A stretch of DNA of 64,000 bases from VRUE01 sp963702035 (lineage in GTDB: Bacteria; Actinomycetota; Thermoleophilia; Solirubrobacterales; 70-9): NCBI GenBank assembly GCA_963702035.1, contig OY969700.1:372001-436000 (forward strand). The letters are read 5' to 3'. How positions within the stretch are numbered: the first letter of the stretch is position 1; the number at the start of each line of letters is the position of its first letter. The position numbers and the translations under genes were made by a program. Positions 1 to 7,093 of the stretch are shown here, one piece after another. The notes under the pieces are model-generated. The model did no database searches. It saw nothing but the letters and a program-made list of their open reading frames with translations, and had not been told where the DNA came from.

Positions 1-2
1 TC

Positions 3-893
3 ATGTCGACGTCGGTCTCGGAGGCGTTCGGCGACCGGGCCTGGCTGTTCGTCGCCGGCTACCTGGCGATCCAGGTCGGCCGGACGACGTTCGCGGTCTT
101 CGCCTTCCGCGGCCACCGCCTGTACACACACTTCGCCAACGCCCTGGTCTGGGAGATCGGCACCGCGCCGATCTGGATCGCAGGCATCGCGACGGGCGGC
201 AACGACCGGCTGGTCCTCTGGGCGGCGGCCGTCCTCGTCACCTACGGCGGCGTGATCGCCGGCCACCCGCTGCCGGGACGGAAGAGCCCGTTCAGCTCCG
301 ACAGCCAGATCTACGCCGAGCACCTGCTGGAGCGCTTCCGCCTCTTCTTCCTGATCGCCCTGGGGGAGACGGTCCTCACCCTCGGCAACGCCTTCGCCGG
401 CGAGCCGGTCGCGGCCGATCGCCTGCTCGTCCTCGCCGTCGCCTTCACCGGCTCGGTCGCGCTGTGGTGGTGCTACTTCCACCGCGCGGAGGAGATCGGC
501 GTGCGGGCCGTAAAGGAGGCCGACAAGCCCTCGCGCATCGTCGGCCTCGGCAACTACACCCTGATCCTGATGGTGATCGGGATCATCGCGATCGCCGTCG
601 GCGACGAGCTGGCGATCGCCGACCCGGGCGGCCCGGTCGACTTCGCCGTCGCCGTGCTCGTCTTCGGCGGCCCGGCGATCTTCCTGCTCGCCCAGCTCGC
701 CTTCATGCGCCGAGCCGCGGGCAGCGTCCCCGGGTCCAGGCTCCTCGCCTGCGCCGCGCTGCTGGTCCTCGCGGTCGCGACCGCCCCACTGAGCCTCCTG
801 GCCGCCGTGATCGCATCGACCGCCGTCCTGGTAGCGGTGGCGGTAGGCGACACCCGATCCGACGCGGAGCTGACAGCCCCTTCCCGTCGCTAG
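3..893 (+). CDS. Low-temperature-requirement A (LtrA)-like membrane protein, 5'-truncated by window edge
   Basis: Predicted polytopic inner-membrane protein of the LtrA family, whose molecular function is not established. The family signature is visible at about residues 107-123 (HLLERFRLFFLIALGET), and five or six hydrophobic helices follow. Family members are usually near 370-400 residues, while this frame gives 296 from the first ATG two bases into the window, so the N-terminal part very probably lies outside. The gene ends 15 bp before tRNA-Cys. No partner gene is visible. Family call is seen in the sequence; any role in cold adaptation is inherited from the family name only. Confidence 0.75.
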   Translation: MSTSVSEAFGDRAWLFVAGYLAIQVGRTTFAVFAFRGHRLYTHFANALVWEIGTAPIWIAGIATGGNDRLVLWAAAVLVTYGGVIAGHPLPGRKSPFSSDSQIYAEHLLERFRLFFLIALGETVLTLGNAFAGEPVAADRLLVLAVAFTGSVALWWCYFHRAEEIGVRAVKEADKPSRIVGLGNYTLILMVIGIIAIAVGDELAIADPGGPVDFAVAVLVFGGPAIFLLAQLAFMRRAAGSVPGSRLLACAALLVLAVATAPLSLLAAVIASTAVLVAVAVGDTRSDAELTAPSRR

Positions 894-908
894 GCTTAGC
901 TCGTCCCC

Positions 909-979
909 GGCGCCTTGGCGGAGTGGCTACGCAGCGGCCTGCAAAGCCGTTTACACCGGTTCGATTCCGGTAGGCGCCT
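909..979 (+). tRNA. tRNA-Cys (GCA)
   Basis: Full cloverleaf. The acceptor stem GGCGCCT pairs with AGGCGCC (972-978), with discriminator T at 979. The anticodon stem GCGGC/GCCGT encloses loop CTGCAAA with anticodon GCA, and the T arm carries GGTTCGATTCC. CCA is not encoded. The 60 bp between it and the small upstream partner of Doc leads into an accessory patch, a common location for integrated DNA, although no repeat of the tRNA 3' end was found at a plausible distance. Confidence 0.95.
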
Positions 980-1039
980 TCGGCTCGCGAATGGGCGCTC
1001 CTTCCCGCCCTCATCGACATCGCCCTTGGGTGCAACAAT

Positions 1040-1192
1040 ATGTCGGCGATGAAGCCCCAAGCTCCTACCGCCCCGAAGACCGAGCGGAACAAGCTTCGCT
1101 TTGGCTTGCCCGGAAGCAGCACGGAGCGCAAGGGTCGGATCAAGGCTGCGATCCAGGCCAATCGCGAGACCCTGCGTCGCCTCGCAAAGTAG
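1040..1192 (+). CDS. Small basic protein, putative antitoxin paired with Doc
   Basis: A 50-residue ORF that ends 3 bp before the Doc start and is in the same frame. It begins MSAMKPQAPTAPK and ends in a basic helix (KGRIKAAIQANRETLRRLAK). Position and size fit the antitoxin of a Phd/Doc-type pair, but the sequence is shorter than typical Phd (70-80 residues) and no Phd or AbrB motif is recognisable, so the antitoxin role rests on context. A second ATG lies at 1049. No strong ribosome binding site is visible upstream. Function is inferred, not shown. Confidence 0.5.
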   Translation: MSAMKPQAPTAPKTERNKLRFGLPGSSTERKGRIKAAIQANRETLRRLAK

Positions 1193-1195
1193 CCC

Positions 1196-1588
1196 TTGAC
1201 GATCTATCTGGAGCTGGGCGACTACTGCGAGATCGCCGCAGAGCTACTCGGGACAACTCCCGAGCAGGTCGCTAGCCTGCCGAGGATTGCGCTCGCGGAT
1301 TCGGCGCTCGCCGCGCCCCAGGCAGGCTTCGGCGGCCAGGATGCATACCCCACGCTCGTTGAGAAAGCAGCTGTCCTGGTCGAGCACTTGGCCCGTAACC
1401 ACCCGCTACCGGACGGCAACAAGCGAGCCGCATTTCTCTCCGTCTGGCTGTTTATGGAAGTAAACGGGCGACCCTTCGCGGGGGAAGATGCCGACGTTGA
1501 CGTTCCGATGGTCGAGAAGATCGCGGCGGGCGAAGCGGCTCCCAACCAAATAATTGATTGGCTGAAGAGGCAAACTTCTTCAGGCTAG
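1196..1588 (+). CDS. doc: Doc (death-on-curing) family toxin, Fic fold
   Basis: Fic/Doc family protein of 130 residues, close to the 126 of phage P1 Doc. Its active-site loop reads HPLPDGNKRAAF at about residues 66-77, the Doc form H-x-F-x-(D/N)-G-N-K-R with Leu in place of Phe. In this family Doc phosphorylates elongation factor EF-Tu and halts translation, and a co-encoded antitoxin neutralises it. The TTG start is chosen because it follows the upstream small ORF's stop by 3 bp, giving translational coupling. It converges on the DUF6119 gene, 4 bp away. Family is well supported; the target is inferred. Confidence 0.85.
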   Translation: MTIYLELGDYCEIAAELLGTTPEQVASLPRIALADSALAAPQAGFGGQDAYPTLVEKAAVLVEHLARNHPLPDGNKRAAFLSVWLFMEVNGRPFAGEDADVDVPMVEKIAAGEAAPNQIIDWLKRQTSSG

Positions 1589-1592
1589 GGGT

Positions 1593-3189
1593 CTAGGCTT
1601 CCATCACCTGTTTCACCGACACGTCGATCCCGGCGCCGCTCAGCCGCTCGGCTGCTGACTTGAGACTGACCATGCTGAAGAAGGGGAGCCCGTAGGGGCG
1701 ATCGCGGCGTTTGCCGCGCGAGAGGATCACGTAGGAAACGCGGATTTGATCCCGTGCTCCAGGCTGATCGGGGATCACGGGCGCGAACCCTGGGTTCAAC
1801 TTCTTCTACCTTCTTCGCCGCATCTTTGCGGAACGCTTCATCCCTCAGGAGTAACTCCGTCGAGGTGACTCCCTGCGCAAAGAGGTGACTGAGCGTCGAG
1901 GAGCGCCCTCGCTTCTTCGCGTGGACGAAACGACCGTCTTTGGTCAGGATGTCGCAGATCTCGACGCGGTTGACCCCGCCGACGCCAACGAGTTGGCCGT
2001 CGAGACAGACGCCTCCCAATTGGGCGGCAGCCGCTTCGTTGTATTCCTCCTCGCTCTTTTCCTTGTCCGCCTCGGGGAGCGCGAGATCGCATTCCGGGAT
2101 TTTCGCGACATAGGACTGCACCCTGTCTCGATATCCCTTGTCAATTTGGTACCAATCTCCGCCGGAGAGGATGTAGACCTTTCCGTCGATTTCCGTCTCA
2201 AAGACGAGGCATTCATAGACGCGCCACTTGTCGATGATCTGGTCTTCGTTGACCGCGCTGATGGCTTCAACCTTGTCGCCCTTCAGCCTTTTCAACTCGA
2301 TCTTGTCGATGTCTCGAAGCTCGCGGTAGACGCTGATTCGAGGATCAGGGCTTGGCTCGTGCTTTTTCTGTTTAAGCGAGAACCGGACCCCCGCAATCTG
2401 CTGCCAGTTGACTGCCTCCGGGATCGCTAGGTGCATGTTGGTCATGTCCATGGTCTTCAATGCTTCGATCAACTTCGCGTCAAGTTTCGCTACGAGCGCG
2501 CGGTCTTGAACACTTTTCATGTAGTCGATGAACTCGAAGTTCTGGCGATAGCGCTTCGACCGATACCTCTTCACGAGATCCTTCGCCAGTGCTGGCAGCT
2601 GCGGTAGTTCTATGTCGGTGTTCATGGCCAGAGCTGCCGAGCCGGTGAGTGCCCCGAGACCACCGTCCGCTGAACGCCCGGTGACCGAGCGCAGAAGGTC
2701 GCGTGAGTTGTCGAGGGTGAACGCAGCAAGCGAGGAGTCACGGCTAGCCCCTTGGCGGGTATTGATCGTCAACTCATCGAAGGTGCGTGCATCGACGCTC
2801 TTGATCAGTTTCGGGTCGATGCTGTTGAGGACTACTTTCAGTCCGAAATCTTGGACTACAGCCTCAGATTTCACCAAGTGGCGGCCGTAGCCGAAAGAGA
2901 TGGCAAGGAGTCGGTTCGACGCAGGCACTAGAAGGACGCCTGAGCTTGACGAGCCGAGGAGCGGTGGCAGGCCGCTGCCATCAACGTGTGGCTCGACGTA
3001 ATCGACCCAGCGTGGCGGCGACGGATGTGACGGCTTGACGAAGAGCGAGTCGCGGTCCTTGCTGAGCGCCGGGATCTTGAAACTCTGCAAAGAGCCATGG
3101 TTCGGTTGTTCGACTATCGCTTCGAGGTCGTCTGCGTCGATCTCTTTCTTAACCAGAAACCAGCTGAGCTGCTGCTTTCGCTTGCCCAC
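1593..3189 (-). CDS. DUF6119 / TIGR04141 sporadically distributed protein, single-base frameshift near the 3' end
   Basis: About 530 residues after frame repair. The C-terminal third carries the family's recognisable block KKRGRSSTLSHLFAQG, followed by STELLLRD. After residues AKKVEEVEP the frame degrades into Arg/Pro-rich sequence. One base over (around 1788-1794, CCCAGGG on the coding strand) the frame continues GFAPVIPDQ and ends with LPFFSMVSLKSAAERL and a stop at 1593, the expected family C-terminus. So a 1-base insertion or sequencing error splits it. Function is not established; as I recall, the family is scattered among bacteria and often lies in accessory or defence regions. GTG start. 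It follows the DUF2188 gene by 5 bp and is surely co-transcribed with it. Confidence 0.75.
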
Positions 3190-3194
3190 AAGGT

Positions 3195-3416
3195 CTATCC
3201 GCGCGGGGGATACGGGTCGTTTCCGTAGCTGTTGCGTTCCGCGATCGTGCCGTCCGTGTGGTGAATCACATGCTCAGTGCTCCGAGCACGTGCTGCTTCA
3301 CGGCCTGCGGCGACCGCTTCCTGTTTCGTGGCATGCGATGAGATCTGGCCTTCGCCCTCAATCTCGTTCACCCAGATGTCGTTCTTGTAGACGGTGTGGA
3401 TCCATCCTCTGCTCAA
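3195..3416 (-). CDS. DUF2188 domain protein
   Basis: A 73-residue protein with the DUF2188 pattern: W-V-N-E-I-E-G-E-G near the N-terminus, an Ala-rich helix (TKQEAVAAGREAARA), then HHTDGTI and a conserved tail NSYGNDPYPPRG. The TTG start is supported by a strong ribosome binding site (AGGAGG about 7 bp upstream); the next in-frame candidate would remove part of the domain. It is the first gene of a two-gene unit with the DUF6119 gene. The biochemical role of DUF2188 is unknown; the tight pairing suggests a joint role, perhaps defence. Domain call is seen, the shared role is inference. Confidence 0.75.
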   Translation of the reverse strand: MSRGWIHTVYKNDIWVNEIEGEGQISSHATKQEAVAAGREAARARSTEHVIHHTDGTIAERNSYGNDPYPPRG

Positions 3417-3832
3417 CGATTTCCTCCTGTATTGACGGGTATTACATCGGTGAAGTCTAGGTACTACGGGGTCTACTTTTCAACCAGGCCCCGCCTGAAA
3501 GCGCCGCATGTCGCGGCAAATAGGTCCATTTTGCTGCGGTGCCAGATCGCTTACATCGATCTCGTGCCCGAAGGACCCGATACCCTCGATTCATGAACGG
3601 CTTGAGCCATAGGCGGCTTGGAGAGAGGGTGCCCTGAGCGCACAGAAAACGCCAACGAACCCGCCCGCCCCAGCGAAACTCGTGCCGCTCGTTCCGAAGT
3701 TGGCGTCGCCAAAGAAGGAAGGCGCCTTGAGCTTCAAGGCAAAGGCGACCAGCTAGACGGCACAGCGGGCGGCGCGGTTCCGCCGAACCGCTTGAGCTGG
3801 GGATGTCGAGGGGCGTATATGTTCGTTGCGGG
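3417..3832. other. Intergenic region with promoter and hairpin
   Basis: About 415 bp without a convincing gene. The left part must hold the minus-strand promoter of the DUF2188-DUF6119 unit; a TAATAC hexamer lies about 30 bp upstream of its ribosome binding site. A 7-bp perfect hairpin GCGGTTC-CGCC-GAACCGC lies at 3774-3791. A 41-codon frame at 3634-3756 has a purine-rich site but only a CTG start, so it is not called. Confidence 0.45.
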
Positions 3833-4198
3833 ATGAGTGTCGTCGGTCTCGATCATGTGCAGGTTGCCGCGCCGCCTGGTTGCGAGGCTGCGGCGCGGCA
3901 TTACTACGGGGACCTTCTCGGGCTGGTGGAGGTCGAGAAGCCGGAGCCGCTGCGTGCTCGGGGTGGGGCCTGGTTTCAGTTGGGGGGCCAGCAGCTGCAC
4001 GTCGGGGTCGAGGAGGACTTCGAGCCTGCATTGAAGGCTCACCCAGCTATTCGGATCGCCGATCGCCCGTCTCTCGACGCCCTGGCCGAGCGCCTGAGCG
4101 CGGCGGGCTTCCCTGTGATCTGGGACGAGGCTCTCGCCGACGCTCACCGGTTCTACTCCGAGGATCCCTGGGGCAATCGCATCGAGCTGCTCGCGTGA
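3833..4198 (+). CDS. VOC (glyoxalase/dioxygenase-fold) family protein
   Basis: A 121-residue vicinal-oxygen-chelate protein. It starts with the beta strand and metal-ligand motif GLDHVQVAAP and ends with DPWGNRIELLA, the usual closing motif in which Glu is a metal ligand. One betaalphabetabetabeta pair is typical for this length. The ATG at 3833 is chosen over one at 3803 because the domain begins immediately after it. Substrate is unknown; relatives act on glyoxal adducts, antibiotics or aromatic diols. It overlaps the GNAT gene by 4 bp (GTGA), so the two are translationally coupled. Confidence 0.8.
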   Translation: MSVVGLDHVQVAAPPGCEAAARHYYGDLLGLVEVEKPEPLRARGGAWFQLGGQQLHVGVEEDFEPALKAHPAIRIADRPSLDALAERLSAAGFPVIWDEALADAHRFYSEDPWGNRIELLA

Positions 4199-4623
4199 CC
4201 GACCAGGGAATCACCATACGACGGTGCCGGCACGAGGACGCCCCGGCGGTTCTGGAGCTATGGGTACGGGCGCGAAGCGGCCATGCCAGCACCGCGGATC
4301 GCCTCGAGGACATCGAGAGCCTGCTCGGCGACTCCCCGGCTGCCCTCCTGGTCGCCGAGCGCGAGAACGAGATCGTCGGCGCCTTGATCGCCGGGTGGGA
4401 CGGGTGGCGAGGCAACATGTACCGGCTTGCGGTCCGCGATGAGCGCCGTCGGGAAGGCATCGGGCTCGCTCTGGTCCGCGCCGGCGAGGGCTATTTGCGC
4501 CAGTGCGGAGTCCGGCGCGTGACCGCTCTGGTCGCCTTTGAGGATGAGGCGGCTGGAGGGTTCTGGGAGTCCGCCGGCTACCCTCAGGATCTGGAGATCG
4601 GCCGGCGCGTCCGCAACTTGTAG
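4195..4623 (+). CDS. GNAT family N-acetyltransferase
   Basis: A 142-residue GCN5-related acetyltransferase. Motif A is at about residues 80-95 (VRDERRREGIGLALV), containing the acetyl-CoA pyrophosphate-binding R-x-x-G-x-G. The C-terminal motif B ends in a FWESAGYPQD-like helix. GTG start inside the stop of the VOC gene (GTGA), which suggests co-expression. The acceptor substrate is not predictable. Typical family length, no abnormalities. Confidence 0.85.
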   Translation: MTDQGITIRRCRHEDAPAVLELWVRARSGHASTADRLEDIESLLGDSPAALLVAERENEIVGALIAGWDGWRGNMYRLAVRDERRREGIGLALVRAGEGYLRQCGVRRVTALVAFEDEAAGGFWESAGYPQDLEIGRRVRNL

Positions 4624-4704
4624 GGCCTCGATCCGAGTGGCTCTTTGCGGCTGCTCGCCGACGGTTGAGCGGTACCGAATCTGGGTACCTGTCAGGCTGA
4701 TCCG

Positions 4705-6180
4705 GTGAGCGCCATCGCCGTTACCGAGCCCGTCGCCGCGGACGCTCGCGAGCGGGTGCCCGAGGACCATGTGATCGTGCTCTTTGGGGCGACCGGCGAT
4801 CTTGCCAAGCGCAAACTGCTGCCGGGGATGTTCCATCTTGCCCGGGTGGGGCTGATGCCGCGGAGGTTTCGGATCGTCGGCACGGCCAGGGGAAAGGTCA
4901 GCGAGGCGGAGTTCCGGGAAATGGCCCGCGAGGCGGTCGAGGGCTCCGGGCGCCGTCCTCCGGCGCGTGAGGCGTGGGACCGGTTCGCCGAGAGCCTCAG
5001 CTTCGTCTCTGTCGGGGATGGACTCGACCCTTTGGGCGGTGCGGTCGAGGCGGCGCGGGAGCAGCTCGGCGGGGACGCTCGCGTCCTGTACTACCTGTCG
5101 TTGCCGCCCCAGGCCGCCGGCCCGACGGTTCGCGCGCTGGGAGAGCTCGGGCTCGGCGGTGGAGCCCGCGTGATCACCGAGAAGCCCTTCGGGCTCGACC
5201 TCGCTTCCGCTCGCGAGCTCAACTCGTGCCTTCTCTCCGTCTTTCGCGAGGAGGAGATATTCCGTATCGACCACTACATCGGGCGGGAGTCGGTGCAGAA
5301 CCTGCTGGCGCTGCGTTTCGCCAACGGGATGTTCGAGCCGGTCTGGAACCGCAACCACATCGATCATGTGCAGATCGACGTTCCCGAGACGCTCTCGATC
5401 GGGATGCGGGCGAGCTTCTATGAGGAAACGGGGGCGTTCCGCGACATGATCGTGACCCACCTGTTCCAGGTGCTCAGCTTCGTCGCGATGGAGCCGCCGA
5501 TCTCGATGGCGGCGAAGGCGCTGAGCACTGAGCGGGAGAAGGTCTTCGACTCGATGTCCCCGCTGGACCCGGCCGGCGTCGTCCGCGGCCAGTACGCCGG
5601 GTACCGCGAGGAGGAGGGGGTGGCGGAGCGCTCCGACGCGGAGACCTTCGTCGCCCTGCGGACCTTTGTCGACAACTGGCGCTGGGACGGCGTTCCCTTC
5701 TACCTGCGTTCCGGCAAGCGTATGGCCGAGAACCGCCACCTGCTGACCGTCGCCTTCAAGCAGCCGCCGCGGCGGATGTTCCCGCTCGACTGCGAGCAGG
5801 TCGCCGAGGCCTTCGGACACGACCACCTCACCTTCGAGCTGGGCGATCCGGGCAGCATCTCGGCCTCGTTCCTGGCCAAGGTGCCGGGACCGACGCTGCA
5901 TCTCGGCGAGGCGCACATGCGCTTCAACTACGCGGACACCTTCGGTGGCACCGAGCACGCTCTCGACGCCTACGAGCGCCTGATCCACGACGTGATGCTC
6001 GGCGACCGGATGCTGTTCACCAGCTCCGAAGGGATCGAGCGGCTCTGGGAGGTCTCCGAGCCTCTGCTGAGGCAGCCCCCGGCGGCGCTGGGCTACGAGC
6101 CCGGAAGCTGGGGGCCCCAGGCCATGGACGACCTGATCGCCCCTCGCCGCTGGCATCTGCCGAGCGACCACGTCGACTGA
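4705..6180 (+). CDS. zwf: Glucose-6-phosphate 1-dehydrogenase
   Basis: First enzyme of the oxidative pentose phosphate pathway, oxidising glucose 6-phosphate to 6-phosphogluconolactone with NADP+. It has 491 residues, the normal size. The Rossmann motif LFGATGDLAKRKLLP is at about residues 29-43, and the active-site signature RIDHYIGRESVQN, with the catalytic DHY, is near residue 187. GTG start about 80 bp after the GNAT stop. A perfect rho-independent terminator follows at 6196. No opcA, tal or gnd neighbour is present, so it is probably monocistronic. Confidence 0.96.
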   Translation: MSAIAVTEPVAADARERVPEDHVIVLFGATGDLAKRKLLPGMFHLARVGLMPRRFRIVGTARGKVSEAEFREMAREAVEGSGRRPPAREAWDRFAESLSFVSVGDGLDPLGGAVEAAREQLGGDARVLYYLSLPPQAAGPTVRALGELGLGGGARVITEKPFGLDLASARELNSCLLSVFREEEIFRIDHYIGRESVQNLLALRFANGMFEPVWNRNHIDHVQIDVPETLSIGMRASFYEETGAFRDMIVTHLFQVLSFVAMEPPISMAAKALSTEREKVFDSMSPLDPAGVVRGQYAGYREEEGVAERSDAETFVALRTFVDNWRWDGVPFYLRSGKRMAENRHLLTVAFKQPPRRMFPLDCEQVAEAFGHDHLTFELGDPGSISASFLAKVPGPTLHLGEAHMRFNYADTFGGTEHALDAYERLIHDVMLGDRMLFTSSEGIERLWEVSEPLLRQPPAALGYEPGSWGPQAMDDLIAPRRWHLPSDHVD

Positions 6181-6195
6181 TCCGGCGGCAACGGA

Positions 6196-6224
6196 AAAGG
6201 GCCCCGAGAGGGGCCCTTTGTTTC
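6196..6224 (+). terminator. Intrinsic terminator of zwf
   Basis: Perfect 10-bp stem AAAGGGCCCC - GAGA - GGGGCCCTTT followed by GTTT, 15 bp after the zwf stop. Confidence 0.9.
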
Positions 6225-6424
6225 CGAAGGACGTACCACCAGAGAGTTTTAAGTCGCTGGCTCGTCGGTCCTCGAGCTTTGAAGTTCGCCGCCCCTCTGC
6301 TAGCGGCTTGTATAGAGAAACACCGCGTAGGCTGGAAAGTTGCACTACCTGCATCGACCGTTGCGGCAAGGGACTTGAGTGGTGACGGCTCCAGTCGGCG
6401 CGCTGCTAGATTCAGATCTCCAGA

Positions 6425-6497
6425 GGGCGCATAGCTCAGTTGGGAGAGCGCCGCCTCGACAAGGCGGAGGTCGCTGGTTCGAGCCCAGCTGTGCCCA
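6425..6497 (+). tRNA. tRNA-Val (GAC)
   Basis: Acceptor stem GGGCGCA pairs with TGTGCCC, D arm AGCTCAGTTGGGAGAGC, anticodon stem CCGCC/GGCGG enclosing TCGACAA (anticodon GAC), and T arm GCTGGTTCGAGCCCAGC. Discriminator A at 6497, CCA not encoded. It may be co-transcribed with the cupin gene that starts 28 bp downstream. Confidence 0.95.
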
Positions 6498-6524
6498 CTC
6501 TCAAATCATCGAAGGAGCCGACAG

Positions 6525-6986
6525 ATGGCACATCGCCTGCTGCGCGCCGAAGACGCCTTCTGGCGCGAGTCGAACCAGATGCGGGTCCTCAACACCGACC
6601 TCGGCAAGCAGCTCGAGGCGGGCGGCCTCGGTGCGCGCCTCTGGCGCCTGCGGCCGGGGCAGGCGTTGACCAAGCACCGCCACTTCGCCACGGAGGAGCT
6701 CTACGTGCTGCTCGAGGGGCGGGGGCGGGTCCGTGTCGACGACGAGGCGCTCGAGCTCGGCCCGCTCGACTCGCTGCTGGTCGCCCCCGAGTCGGTGCGC
6801 CAGGTCTTCAACGACACCGGCGAGGACGCGCTCTGGCTGATCTTCGGCGCGCCGCCGGAGGGCGCGAACACCCTCGAGATGAGCGAGGAGACGCTGCGCT
6901 CGCTCTATCCCGAGGGGCCGCGGAGGCTGCCGCCGGAGCTCGGCGGCGGCGAGTTCAGACCGTCGCCGGCAGACGAACCTCGGTAA
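6525..6986 (+). CDS. Cupin domain protein
   Basis: A 153-residue single-cupin protein. Cupin motif 1 is visible as PGQALTKHRHFATEELYVLLEG (about residues 45-66, broken here by no insert), providing H-x-H and Glu metal ligands. Motif 2 is around PLDSLLVAPESVRQVFND, where the usual His is replaced by Arg. The start is supported by GAAGGAG 8-10 bp upstream. Substrate is unknown. Its 3' end overlaps a minus-strand VOC fragment by 32 bp. Confidence 0.8.
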   Translation: MAHRLLRAEDAFWRESNQMRVLNTDLGKQLEAGGLGARLWRLRPGQALTKHRHFATEELYVLLEGRGRVRVDDEALELGPLDSLLVAPESVRQVFNDTGEDALWLIFGAPPEGANTLEMSEETLRSLYPEGPRRLPPELGGGEFRPSPADEPR

Positions 6987-7068
6987 GGCGGATGCTGTTG
7001 CCGGACGGGTCGCGGAAGCCGGAGTCGATCCCGTAGGAGAGATGCCGGGCCGGTGGGACATGAGCCAT
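6955..7068 (-). pseudogene. Remnant of a VOC family gene (C-terminal fragment)
   Basis: A 37-codon minus-strand frame containing SYGIDSGFRDPSGNSIRLTEV-type sequence, the normal closing segment of a glyoxalase-fold protein. Nothing VOC-like lies upstream: the frame is closed by TAA at 7078-7080 and the next gene begins on the plus strand at 7094. It has an ATG but no ribosome binding site. This is best read as the leftover 3' end of a deleted gene; it overlaps the cupin's last codons. Confidence 0.5.
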
Positions 7069-7093
7069 GGGCGCAGTTTAGGCTCGGCGCCTT

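Noticed and set aside
3634..3756. 41-codon frame starting CTG with a GGAGAG site
   Set aside because: No canonical start, no homology, composition not distinctive.
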